A stretch of DNA of 64,000 nucleotides from Pedinophyceae sp. YPF-701 (lineage: Eukaryota; Chlorophyta; Pedinophyceae). A program made the position numbers and the translations under genes. Shown here piece after piece: positions 37,908-48,670 of this stretch. The DNA lies in assembly GCA_916048055.1 (NCBI GenBank), contig CAJZHL010000003.1, positions 558,001-622,000 on the forward strand. The letters are read 5' to 3'. The notes below the pieces were generated by a model that worked only from the letters and a program-made list of their open reading frames with translations, did not search any database and was not told the DNA's origin. Position 1 is the stretch's first letter. Each line of letters opens with the position of its first letter.

Positions 37908-38276
37908 GGTGGCCGACCGATTCCTACGTTGGCGGGAAGCAGACTAAGCGGCAGCTAGCGACACACGAACCCCGTCAAACTACGCAGCGAACAGTCCCTC
38001 GCGCACGCTCCAGCACTGCACGCCACGCGAGCGCCGCGCACTCTCGATCCCGGGCCCCCACGGGCCCTCCACCCCCCCCACATCACACAGCAACTCCCCC
38101 GGCGCCCGACCTCAGCGTCCCCGCGACCCAACCGCCCCCCACACGACCACACGCACGCCTCCTACGCACACGCCCGCAAGCGCGCACCACCGCCCCACAA
38201 TCACCATGACGCCCAAAACGCAACACGTGCGCTCACAGGCAGCGGCCGCGGCTCGCAGCCCGGCGCCCCGGCCACG
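37908..38276. other. RPA3 promoter and 3' end of the next gene
   Basis: 369 bp. It holds an E2F-like site at 37929-37938 (separate entry) and a long C-rich stretch on the plus strand (about 38060-38130), that is, G-rich on the coding strand of both neighbours. No gene is seen. Confidence 0.5.
37929..37938. promoter_or_regulatory. E2F/DP-like site TTGGCGGGAA upstream of RPA3
   Basis: TTGGCGGGAA matches the core of the E2F/DP consensus (TTTSGCGSGAAA-like). It lies 21 bp before the RPA3 start codon, oriented opposite to the gene; E2F sites work either way. RPA genes are classic S-phase E2F targets in plants and animals. The site is seen; its use is inferred. Confidence 0.55.
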
Positions 38277-40155
38277 CTACGACGACGTCACCCGGCTGCT
38301 GGTCGCCCCGGCGACCGACGCCCGGGCGCCGATCTCGCTGTCCGCTTGCGACAGGTACTCGAGCGACGAGTGCTGCGACCCCCAGGCCCGGGTGAACGCG
38401 GCCGCCTGCGCCTGCGTGAACTCCGGGTGCATGACCAGGAAGGCCTGCCCCATGGCGCTGTTCCTGACCCAGGGGGGGCGTATTGTGAAGTCCACCCACC
38501 CGGGCTCGCGCTCGAGGCCCCAGTACTCCGGCACCTTGGACAGGCGGTACGACGTGAGCACGCCGTTGTGCTTGAGCGCGAGGTTCATGTACGCCTGGAG
38601 GCTGTCGCGGTTGTCCACGGTCGCCAGGTCGAACCGCGCGACGAGGCAGCCGTTGGAGTCGAGCAGGAGGTCGAAGGACGTGTCGGGCCAGTCCGACACG
38701 AGGCTGTTGCGCAGCGCGCCGAGCATCATGGGCAACATCTTGCGCGTGGGCGCCGACTCTGCGGCGCGCGGGGGCGGGGCGGGGCGTGAGAGAGTCGAAA
38801 CAACGATGGCTGCAGGCGGGCGCGATGGGCGACGTGGGAGCGAATCTGTGGCGCCGATTCCGACTGTTTCTCCCACTGTATCTGGCCGTGCGCGACGTCC
38901 CCGGCCATTCGTCCCTTGCGCGCCCGATCGGCCCCCAACAGCAGAATCGTTGTTGCGGGAGATCCGGCACGCAAGGGACGGGTCAACGGAGACCGCACGG
39001 CCAAACAGATACACCGCGGCACAGTCTGCGACGGGCCCGGTCGACAGCTCCGCGGCGCACCTCCGGGGTCGCCAGCGGTGGCTCCGACGCCCGACGGCAC
39101 GAACGCGCCGTAGCTGATGCGCGAGCGCGAGACGAACGACTCGAGGAGCTCGTCCTCGTCCGCCTGGTTGTACTCCCCGCCCAGGTACGGGTAGCTGTAG
39201 TCCTTCTTGTTCTTAAACATGTCTTCGTGGAACAAACGCAGACCAATGCGACCCGACGTTACGAACGCCTTCCCGTCCGCGATCTTCTTCAGCTTCTCCG
39301 GGTCGGGCTTCCGGATGTCCGCCGTCGACGTAGCCGGCGGCTCGTACGGCGTCGGAATGTACTCGAACTCACGAAACGTGCCCTGCTGCGTAGTGGCCTT
39401 CACCTGAGACGGCAGCTTCCCGTCCTCCCGGGCCGGTACAATCGTCCTCCGCACCTGCGCAGCGCCGTTTGTCGTCCATTTCGTTGGAACGGGAGCGCGG
39501 AGCCGTCGCGAGGGGCGCGCAGGGGCGCGGCGCGCGGCCAGCATGCACTCGCCGCGGAGCGCCGGCCCACCTGCGCGAGGACCTCCTTCTTCGCGTTCAG
39601 CACCGCGAGGTGCTCGAGCTTGTCCGGCAGGTCCGCAATCGCGTTGTAGTTGCCCGTGTGGAACGCCAGCTGGATCTGCTCGCCCTCTCGCCCGAAGAAC
39701 TGCGGGAGGGCGTGGCTCATGTTCGGCATGGCATAGCGCGGCATCTTCACCGCGCCCGGCCCCTGCGACGCGTCCATCTGCACGTCGGACACCAGCGAGC
39801 TCTGCTCCATCCCGGCCCCGGGCGCCCCGGGCTCCTGCACGCTGCCCAGCGACGCCACCGACTTGTGCTCCGGCCGCGAGGCCTTGCTGACCATCGTTTC
39901 CGACGGCGCCGCGACCGCCGCGATCTTCAGGCTCTCCTCGCGCGACAGCTCCTTCCTGACCGACCCCGAGCCGCCGGACCCCTCGGCTTCTGGCCGTGCG
40001 GGCGCCACGTCTCCGCCCTGGTCCCCGGTCTCCGCGCTCCCTGCGGCGCCAGACGGCTCCTCGGCCGGAGCGCCGCCGGCTGCCATGGCTATCATCGCGT
40101 CCACGCCGGAAACGGCGGGCGCTGCCGCCGCCGCGCCGTCGTTGGACTCCGACAT
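38277..40155 (-). CDS. Unrecognised 486-aa protein
   Basis: Complement of 39571-40155, 39061-39454 and 38277-38758; phases 0 and 1 match. Residues 1-130 are low-complexity, Ala/Gly/Ser/Glu-rich. From MPRYAMPNMSHALPQFFGRE the protein looks folded: IQLAFHTGNYNAIADLPDKL, FREFEYIPTPYEPP, SGRIGLRLFHEDMF, YSYPYLGGEYNQADEDELLE, MLGALRNSLVSDWPDTSFDL, LLDSNGCLVARFDLATV and WVDFTIRPPWVRNSAMGQAF. It has no signal peptide, membrane span or coiled coil that I can see. I do not recognise the family. The coherent splicing and sequence make it a real gene. Confidence 0.75.
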
Positions 40156-40899
40156 GCTCCTGCCTACACGCACGGGCCACGGCCCGGGCTAGCGCGTCGC
40201 CGAACGGGCGAATCCGGCTGTCCCAGAGCACGCTTGAACTATGGGGACGCTATAAAGGGACGCGAGCCGCCCCGGCGCGGCCGGGAGCCGCCGCCGCTGG
40301 CTGTCTGGTGTGTCCGCAGGAGCTATGTGGCTGTCTGTCGGCGGTGCGAGACGCTGGGACCGCGCCTTCCGCGTTGGTTCGACAGGAACTGGGCCGTGAG
40401 CGAGGTCGCGACCGCAACGGCCGCCCCGCGGGCCCGGCGCCGGTCACACACCCCCCTCGCACTGCTGCAAGTATAACGCGTGAATCGACGGCGACGAAGC
40501 GTCGCCTGCACCGCACCTGCGGCCGCCCAGACGTCTCCGCAGACGGTCCCGGCCGCGGCGGCAGGCGCACTGCGGACATCCTCCTCCTTGTGCACACTGC
40601 AGTGCCACACAGCGTCTCCCGCGACCGAGCATCCACAGAAAATCAGACATATGGGCCGAAAAAACACTTCATGTCAACTGGCAACCATCGCTGCACGAAA
40701 TCGCAGCAGACACCCCCTCTCAAGCCTCGCAGCGGGCCACATGACACCAGTAGTCCTCCCCGCCACACAGCGGCCCCCGGGCGGGCGTCGAGGGCGCGCA
40801 GCGCCCCTGCCACGACGCACTCGCAACACAGCACACCCTGCGAGGCCCGTCATCGATTCTGCGACTCCGCCGCGTTCGAACGCGCCGCCAACCACCAGC
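40156..40899. other. Divergent promoter region with plus-strand TATA box
   Basis: 744 bp between the 486-aa gene and the VOC gene. TATAAAG occurs at 40251-40257 on the plus strand, about 645 bp before the VOC start codon, so a long 5' leader or a 5' untranslated exon is possible. Plus-strand frames here are Arg/Ala/His-rich and unconvincing. Confidence 0.45.
40251..40257 (+). promoter_or_regulatory. TATA-box-like TATAAAG
   Basis: One of very few TATA-like strings in this GC-rich window, preceded by GGGGACGC and followed by GGACGCG. The orientation fits the VOC gene, but the distance is long. A non-coding or 5'-leader transcript could start near 40280. Confidence 0.35.
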
Positions 40900-42635
40900 A
40901 TGGCGCCCGGTCCCGCCGACTCGGTCGCACAGGTACGCGTCGCGCCCTCTTTCCCGCCCGTGCGAGCCCTCGCGATGTGCGAACGTCCGGGCCGCGAGCT
41001 CCCGTCGCCAGGCGTTCGCGACAAGCCGCGAGCGCCGACGTGGCCCGTGCCGTCAACCGCCCTCACGCACGCGCCGCCGCGCCCGGCCACGCAGCACGGC
41101 GTGAGCGCGCGCCGGCGGTCTCGACATTGCCCCGTCTCCGGCGCGCGTCGCGTTGCCGCGAAACGCGCCGTTGATCCGCGAGGGCGGCCACCTGTTTCGT
41201 GCAGAGGGCCTTCTCGGACGACTCAGCGCGCCACGGCGCCGTGCTCGCCCCGCGCGCCTCCGTGGACCACAATGAGGTCACCGTGATCCCGCCGGAGCAG
41301 CTCGCGGCCATCGTCGCGGCGAAACTAGCCGGGCCCAGGGAGCGCAAGCAGCAACAGCAGCTGCTGCGCGCGCGCACCATTTCCAACGCGTCCTCCTCGC
41401 AGCGCACGATCGCGCTTTCGCGGGCGGTCTCGCTGCCGCGCGGCAAGCCGCAGCCCTCGCCCCACGCGCCGGTCGACTTTTCCGGGTTGGACGCACTCGA
41501 GGAAGACTGTTCGTCGGCGAGCCCAAGCAAAGACTACCGAAGGAGCCCCTCCAAGCCGCCCTGCGCGGCCTGCACGGGCGCCTTCGACGGCTTCAGCGAC
41601 GACATCGCGACCGCCTTGCCGTCGGACGCGTCATCCGACGGCCGCACCTCGCTGGCGTCGCGGCCGCCGATGTTGCAGGCACGCGCCATCAACCACATCA
41701 GCCGCGTGGTCACGGACGTGCGGAAGACCGCGAACTTCTACCAGCGCGTGCTCGGGTTCAAGGAGGTCGTCCGGCCCTCGTCGTTCAACTTCAACGGCGC
41801 CTGGCTGCACGGCTGCGGAGTTGGTGCGCGCCCAGCTCATGGAACGTGCACACCTTCGGCGCGTGCGCCGCGGCACACGCCCGCCGCAACACCTAGCTTC
41901 GTCGCCGACCCGCTCGCTCAGACCACGCCGGTCAGCTGCGCCCTCGGCCCGCCGAGACTCGACACGCACGCATGCTCGCAACTTGACAGCGAAACGCCGC
42001 CTCGCGACGCACACGCGCTCCCCTGCTCCGCGCCGCAGGGCTGCATTTGATTCAGGGCAAGCCGACGGAGCGGCCTGCGGAGATCATTCCGAAGTCAGAC
42101 CACACCAGCTTCCAGGTCGACATGCACTTGCACCAGGTAGAAGATATCCTGAGTCAGCTCGACATGCGGTACGTCAAGCAGATCGTCCGCGAGGGAGCCT
42201 ACCTCGTCACGCAGCTCTTCTTCCACGACCCGGACCGCAACATGATCGAGGCGCGAACGCACTTACGCACTCGCGCACTCATGCGCGCAGCGGCAGCGCG
42301 AACGGCGTCAGCGCCACGCTGACGCGCGGCTGCCTGCTGACCTGAGCCGGCCGCGCCGCGCTGGAACGAATCGCGTCCTGCGAGCCGGCGGCGCGCGTGC
42401 TTCGTGCTTCGTGCACTGCTCTTTGTCTCGCGTCGTGGCGGTTCGGGGGCATGAGCGCTCCGTGCTTGCGTGGGCGGTGCGTGCGCAGGTGTGCGACTGC
42501 GACCAGCTGCCGCTGGAGTTCATCGCCGGTGCTGGATGGGACGAGTCGTCGCTGGAAGAGCAGGTGCTGGGATCGCGAAAGTTCGGCCCGTCGGGCGATG
42601 AGCTCTCCGAGGCGACGAACCGCGCGCTTGCGTAG
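40900..42635 (+). CDS. Glyoxalase/VOC-superfamily protein (plant-type)
   Basis: Exons 40900-40932, 41205-41823, 42039-42250 and 42489-42635 give 336 aa. Residues 1-160 are Ser/Ala/Arg-rich and disordered. The VOC fold begins at INHISRVVTDVRKTANFYQR and continues VLGFKEVVRPSSFNFNGAWL, HGCGVGLHLIQGKP, SDHTSFQVDM and LFFHDPDRNMIEVCDCDQLP. His in INHIS and Glu in NMIEVC fit VOC metal-ligand positions. The third intron (42251-42488) has a GC donor (GAG|GCGCGA) and restores NMIE-VCDCDQLP, which is strong support. It resembles plant glyoxalase I-like proteins of unknown substrate. A plastid location is possible but not shown. Confidence 0.82.
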
Positions 42636-43371
42636 AGCGTGCGCCACGCGCCCAGGCCGGCTCCGGCACCAAGATGTTGGAAGTGCATGCTGTGACGTCT
42701 CAAGACCTGCTTTCGTGTCTGTTTCGGTGCGCTTGGCTCAGTATCTCAGCTGCTGCTGCTGCCGCGCGGCACGACGACGCACGAGGCGTCTGCGGCGAGG
42801 CGGAGGGGTCGCGCCGGCACGTGCACGCGCGGGAGCGCGCAGACACCGGGAGATACTCTGCGGCGCTGTGTCGCGCCCTCACAACGGGCGTGCGAGTCCA
42901 GAGCGGCACGAACACGCGCCCTGGAGGCGCATCCGGCGGTGCGAGGGCACGCCGTTGCCGCGCTGCTCGTTCTTCGGCCAGGAACCCCGCGAAACGCGTC
43001 GTCAGCGGGCCCGAGACGCCAACTGGTCACAATGGGCCCGCAGTGCTGCGCGGTGCGTGAAATGTATCGACGAGCGCGTCAGGGCAGCTGGCAGTGTCGA
43101 TGCCATCGCCCCCGTCGCGCCTGAGTCAGGCGGAGGGAGCCCGTTCCAGCGGGGGGAGTGGGACCCACGGCCAGTGGCGACTGCGCCTCGGCCGCCTCGA
43201 CGGGCGCCGCGTGCGCCGCTCCGGGGCACTCGCGTGCAAGGAACGCGGCACTCCGAATAATTCAGCCCGCACGCTCGACGTCGAGCCTCGCATCGAGCAG
43301 CCTGAGACGGCGCGGCGGAAGTCTTTGGACTAGGACCAGCACAGGGGCGGAGGGCCAGTGAGGGCGCAGCC
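42636..43371. other. Tandem spacer, VOC to SulP gene
   Basis: 736 bp between two plus-strand genes. Frames on both strands are Arg/Ala-rich and lack protein-like texture. No TATA box, repeat or RNA gene is recognised. Confidence 0.4.
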
Positions 43372-46243
43372 ATGTCGACCGGCGGCCGCGACGTGGAGCC
43401 CCGGGCCGAAGCAGACGCGAACGGTGCGCACACCTCGGCACCCACGTCGGCCGCGCGCCGCCACGGCCGCGACGAGAAGACCTGGGGCCCAGGCGGCCCT
43501 CGGCGCCGCCTCCGCGCCCTTGCCGCGCCTGATTGCATCGCCTGGCCGACATCCGTTGCCTGTGCCGCCTACTCGCGCGCGCAGGGGCCCAGCCGGACTC
43601 CCCCGTCGGCGCGCGGGCAGAGCACCAGCGCGGGAGCGGCTCCCAGAGCAGCGGCGTGGTCACGACGGACGTGCCGGCCGCGGCGGGCGCGGGAGAGGTG
43701 TGCGTCGACCTCGAGAGAGAGGACACGCTGCCCACCGCGCCGGAGAAGACCATTCTATGCGACGGAGAGACCTACATAAAAGAGCGCGATGAGAAGAACC
43801 CTTTCAAACACAGGTGCGAGCGCCGCCCGACGCGCCGCGAGGCCCCCCAGCGCTGCTTCGTATCTGTACGGACAGCCGGCAGCTGCGCGCCGCGCCGGTG
43901 GTGCGGCACAGCGGACGGGAACGGCCGTGCTCACTCTGCGGCACGCGTGGTCGGCTTCGCGGCGCGAGCGCTCCGGGACGCCAACCGCCGCGCCGTGCGT
44001 GTTCCCGCAGGACCGACCTGTACGGGAAGGCGATGAACCTCGTCTGGAACGACTGGTACATCCCGAAGCGCGACATTCCTCGAGAGAGCCTGGCCGGGCT
44101 GGCGGTGGGCCTCTCTGTGCTTCCGGAGGTCGTCGCGTTCGCGCTCGTCGCCGGAGTGCCCCCCGCAAGTGCGTTCCCGCCCACACACTGCAATGTTCGC
44201 CTCCTGAGACCGTAACCTGCCTTGAACCGGCGGCCGATTCGCCGCGCGAACCCTGTTTCGTGCCACGATGGCATCTTGCGGCAGCTGCTCGCAATCGCGA
44301 CCTCTGAGCGCTGCGCCGCCGGGCCCGTGGTTGCTGCGCAGTGGCTATCCACACCTCGGTGATCCTCGCAGCCGTGGGCGTCGTCACGGGGGGCCGGCCG
44401 GGCCTCGTACAGGCTGCGTCCGGCTCTATCGCGGTCATTTCAAAGGACGTCGTGGCGGACCACGGCGTCCCGACGCTCTTCTACGCCGTCCTCGTCTTCG
44501 GGTTCATCCAGCTGGCCATCTCGGCCTTCGGGGGCGGCAAGCTCATCACGCTTGTGCCCCACCCCGTCATGATCGGATTCGTCAACGGCCTCACCGTCAT
44601 CATTGCGCTCGCACAGGTCCGCCCGGAACCCTCCCCCCACTTCCCGAACACCGCCGGCCACCCAGCCCCGGCACGCACAGGCCGCCCCGCTCCCCTTTTG
44701 CGCAACAACAACGCGCCGAAACAAAAGCACCCGCTGTGCGCGCAGGTCCGGGCGTTCAAGGCCACACAGGACATCCCCGACGACATCTGTTTCGTGCCGG
44801 GCGAGACCGACGCTGGGACCTCGCGACGCGGGCTCCTCCAGCTCGGAGGCTTCCAGGTGTTCGATGACGGGCGCACGTGGGTCGAGCCGAGCGAGGCGGG
44901 GTGGATGCTGTTCATCGTCGCGGTCGTCGTCGTGACGATGATCATCCACAAGTACCTCTGCGGCAACAAGAAGTTCGGCCGGTACCTGAACGTGTTCCCA
45001 GCGTCGCTCGCGGCGATCGTCGTTGCCATCGTGGTGGAGTTTGCCATCGTGCGGCCGGCGGGCGGACGCACCAAGTCGATCGGGGACATCGCGAAGGTCA
45101 CGGGCGACCTGTACAAGACCACGTGGCAGGAGTGCGACATGCCGCAGTTCTTCGACGAGCTGCCGAACATCATCGTGCCGGCGCTGACGATGACCGCGGT
45201 CGGGCTGATGGAGACGCTGATGACGCAGCAGATCATGGACGAGTACACGAGCATGCGGACCAACTCCAACCGCGAGGTGTTCAGCCAGGGCGCGAGCAAC
45301 GTCGTGGCCGGGATGTTTGCCGGCATGGGTGGGTGTGGTATGATTGCCCAGTGCATGGTCAACCTGCAGTCGGGCGGGTACCGCCGCCTGTCGACCTTCG
45401 TCGCCTTCCTCCTCCTCCTCCTCGTCGACACCGTCGGTGCGCCCCCACGCCCCCACGCGCAACACACACATATCGACACCGCCGCGCCGAACATCGCTGC
45501 CTTGCGCGCCGCTCACGTCCCGCCCGCGCCGCGCCGTGCCCGCAGCGTACGAGTTCATCAACGTCGTCCCGCTCGCGTCCCTCGCGGGCGTCATGTGGGT
45601 CGTGACGACCCAGTCGTTCTTCTGGCACTCGTTCAAGCTCATCTGGCTGTCCATCCACCCGCGCAAGTGGCGCGAGCGCTACTACGCCGCGGGGCACCAG
45701 AAGATCAACCGCGTCGACGTTCTCGCGATCGTCGTCGTCACGCTCATGGTCATCTTCACCAACATGGCCCTCGGCGTCGGCGTCGGCATCGTGCTCTGCG
45801 CCCTCGGGTTCGCGTGGAAGTCCGGGCAGAACCTCCGCCTCCTGAAGCGCGAGGAGTTCACCGACGGCAAGGGCCGCGTCGTCCGCGCCGTGTACGAGTT
45901 CTCCGGCCCTCTGTTCTTCGCGTCGGCCAAGCGCTTCCAGGACTACTTCGACCGGCGCACCGACCCGCCGATGATCGAGATCCACTGCCGGGAGATGTCG
46001 CTGATGGACTTCTCGGCGCTGGACGCCATCAACCACCTCGCGGGGGCGTACCGCGAGCTCGGGAAGGAGGTGCACTTGCGGTACGTGCGGGAGGAGTGCA
46101 TGGGGATGTATAAGAAAGCGGAGGACATGATGGCGCACGTGGCGAGCGTGGAGACGTACACCGTGCGCCGGACGATCGAGGACCACGACGCCCCGATCGA
46201 GGAGGACTACATGGAGCACTACAAGGACCGTATTGTGGCCTGA
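43372..46243 (+). CDS. SulP/SLC26-family anion transporter (BicA-like) with STAS domain
   Basis: Exons 43372-43423, 43585-43813, 44011-44168, 44342-44616, 44746-45436 and 45546-46243 give 700 aa. After an acidic N-terminal tail the transporter core starts at DIPRESLAGLAVGLSVLPEV, with GGRPGLVQAASGSIAVISKD, PHPVMIGFVNGLTVIIALAQ, NREVFSQGASNVVAGMFAGM and GGCGMIAQCMVNLQSGGYRR. These resemble bacterial and algal SulP/BicA proteins more than plant SULTR sulfate transporters. The C-terminal STAS domain contains YEFSGPLFFASAKRFQDYF and LMDFSALDAINHLAG. The cargo could be bicarbonate, sulfate or another anion. Intron 4 (44617-44745, donor GTCCGC) is a multiple of three with no stop, so retention would add 43 residues. 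Confidence 0.88.
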
Positions 46244-46561
46244 CGGGGAGTTTTGGGTTGGATTCCGCGGCTGAATGCTCGCGCGCACGGCCGCTGGGGG
46301 CCACAGATAAATACGGCCCGCGCTGTGACGCGAACGAGATCCGTCGACGCCTTGATCACGACGATAGCACACCCGCATTTCGTTTCGTGCGCGGGTGGTC
46401 AATTACTACTCTGCAATGTGCGTGTGCGGGTACGCCACCCCGTGCGTCCCTGCATGCGATGCGCTATCGCGTGGCGTGGGAGGACATCTCCGAGCGTGGC
46501 TCCTCACGCCCCGTCTTTGATTCATCAGAGACGTTACAGACCTCGAATCTCGACTGGCGCA
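46244..46561. other. Convergent 3' spacer
   Basis: 318 bp between the SulP and G-patch 3' ends, AT-richer around 46300-46420. No gene is seen. Confidence 0.45.
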
Positions 46562-48236
46562 TCAGCCATCGTCGTCCGATGAGCTCACGCCGCCGAACGC
46601 GGCCACGGGCGCCGCCGCCGGCCCGCGCCCTGCCAACATGCCGCGGCCGCGGCCCAAGAGGCCCCTCCCACGCACCGCCGCACCCAGGCCGCCCCCGCCG
46701 GTGCCGCGACCTCCAACCTTGAACGCCACCGCCCCGCGGCTCCCGACCGGCGCGACCTTCTGTTCCGGAGCGGCCTCCCTCGCTTGTTTCGCCGCTGCCG
46801 CCGCCGCCGCCGCCGCCGCCGCCGCCTCGGCCTGTCGCGCGAGGTCTCGTTGTTGCCGCTCACCCTCTGCTCGCCGCTTGGCCTCTCGCGCCCCGGCGGT
46901 GCGCACCCGCTGCGCCTCGCGCGTCTGCACACAGCAGCAGCGCGCACAGCCCACTGTGCACGCGCCGACGAGCAGATATGCAAGGAAAGCAAACGACAAT
47001 TGAGAATAGCTTTCATTCGTCGATCGCTTCATTCGCCGAGCGCCGCGGGCGCGCGCACCTCCTTGTCGCGCTTCTTGTGGTGGTGCGCGTACGACGACAG
47101 GTGCTCGTCGAACTCCATCGCGCGCTCGTACGTCTTGTTGCATACGTCGCAATGGAAGGTCTGTTTCGCCTCCGCAACGTCGGCCTTCACCACGGCCTCC
47201 GCGGCCGCGCGCTCGGCCCGCTGCGCCCGCCGCTCCTCCGTCTCGTTCTCCTGGAGCTCGCTCTCCAGCAGCACGCGCGAGACGTGTTCCGCCGCCGTGT
47301 ATTTTGAGTCGATCGTCGCCTTTCCGAGGCCGCGGCGATACGCCTCGGTCTCCAGCGGCACGGGCTCGGTCCTGCCGCACCCGCCGCGGCCAAGACCGCG
47401 GCCGGGGCGCCAGCCCATCTGCGGAAACCGGGCACCGAACGTTGCGCTGGCGTGTCAGGGGCACGGTGGGGGGGACGAGGGCCCGCGCGCGCCCGTCAGG
47501 AGCACGGCAGGAAGACAGCGGGGTGTCTGGCGTGGGATCGTAGCGCAGAAGGCGCGAACGCCCTTCCAGTGACACGCACCATCTGCAGCATCATGTACCC
47601 TTTGTTGTCCGCGGGAATGTGTTTGTCGAGGGACGCTTGCTCCAACTTCGATGTGTCGAGGTTCTCCACGATCTGTTGGTTGCGCGGCAACCAGAATTCG
47701 CCCTCAGGCGGGTTCCCCGGCGCCGCGCGCTGCTCCGTCCCGGTGCTCACGGGGAGTGCGTACTGCGGCCCCGCGGCTTGCTGCGCGGCCGCGACCTCCC
47801 GGACCTTGCTGACCGCGGACGTCATCGCGCGAATGCGCTCCTTCGCAGCGAGTATCTGCGCGTGCACGCGGCTCTCGACGTCCTCTCTCGCGCCAGCCTC
47901 CTGCGCGCTCGCGTCGGCGCCTGTCGCGTGTTCCGACGCCGCTAGCTCTATGACCCGGGATCCACTCGATCTGAAGTTCCCGTACGCGCTCGAACCCTGG
48001 ACTGTCCCAGCTCGCGCAGCTTCAGCATCTTGAGCATTTCGGCTCCCCAAACCTGGGTGCGCAGCCTGCCCCTGCTGCGCGCGCACAGACTCAACCTGGG
48101 CCGGCTGCGACCCATCTAACGGTTTGCTCGCAGCAGTCGCCTGTGCTGCGCCTGGCGCCGCTTCCTTGGCGTCCCAGCGCGACTGGCGACCACCAGAGCT
48201 CATGGCCAAGCTCGCCCTACGCCCATGGAACGTCAC
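46562..48236 (-). CDS. G-patch and C2H2 zinc-finger protein (GPATCH8/ZNF-like)
   Basis: Complement of 47580-48236, 47059-47418 and 46562-46924, 459 aa. The G-patch spans the first junction: IPADNKGYMMLQM joined to MGWRPGRGLGRGGCGRTEPV. Exon 2 encodes one C2H2 finger, TFHCDVCNKTYERAMEFDEH followed by LSSYAHHHKKRDK, and a preceding charged helix. Exon 3 encodes EAKRRAEGERQQRDL, a run of about 12 Ala, Gly/Arg-rich repeats (GRGLLGRGRGMLAGRG) and an acidic end (SSSDDDG). This order matches eukaryotic G-patch/zinc-finger proteins linked to splicing. MSSGG at codon 12 is an alternative start. Confidence 0.83.
46791..46827 (-). repeat. GCC/GGC trinucleotide run encoding poly-Ala
   Basis: Nearly pure GCC triplets on the plus strand, read as Ala codons in exon 3 of the G-patch gene. 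Length-variable by slippage, in frame. Confidence 0.8.
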
Positions 48237-48670
48237 CTGCGTCGCGCACGCGAGTGCTCAGGCCTCCGAGTGCGTCCGCAGCGATCGGCCCGCGGAAGGG
48301 CGCGGAAAACACCCCGCGGGGACTGTTGTTCCTCCTTGCTTCCACTCACGTCAGTTGTCCCGCCGCGAGGGCTGCCGTGGGGGCAGAACCCCGTCCCCGC
48401 CGAGCTCTCCCTGCACGCTGGCGACTGACCGCGACCTGGGCTGTTCGCAATCGACACGAGCGGCACAGAGCGATACATTCAACACACCACGCGATGACAT
48501 CAACGCGGCAGTGCGTGCAGCCTCACAGCGAGCGACCCTCGCGGCCGGCGCCACGACGCCGCCTCCTCGTCCTCTCGCGCCGCCGCGGGCCCACGTCGCG
48601 CCCGGTGCGACTTCAGACGACCGCTCTGAGGAAACACACCCCTCGAATCCGGGGGGTGTGGGCGCCCGAC
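48237..48670. other. Tandem spacer, TOM20 3' end to G-patch promoter
   Basis: 434 bp between two minus-strand genes. Frames on both strands look random. No feature is recognised. Confidence 0.4.
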
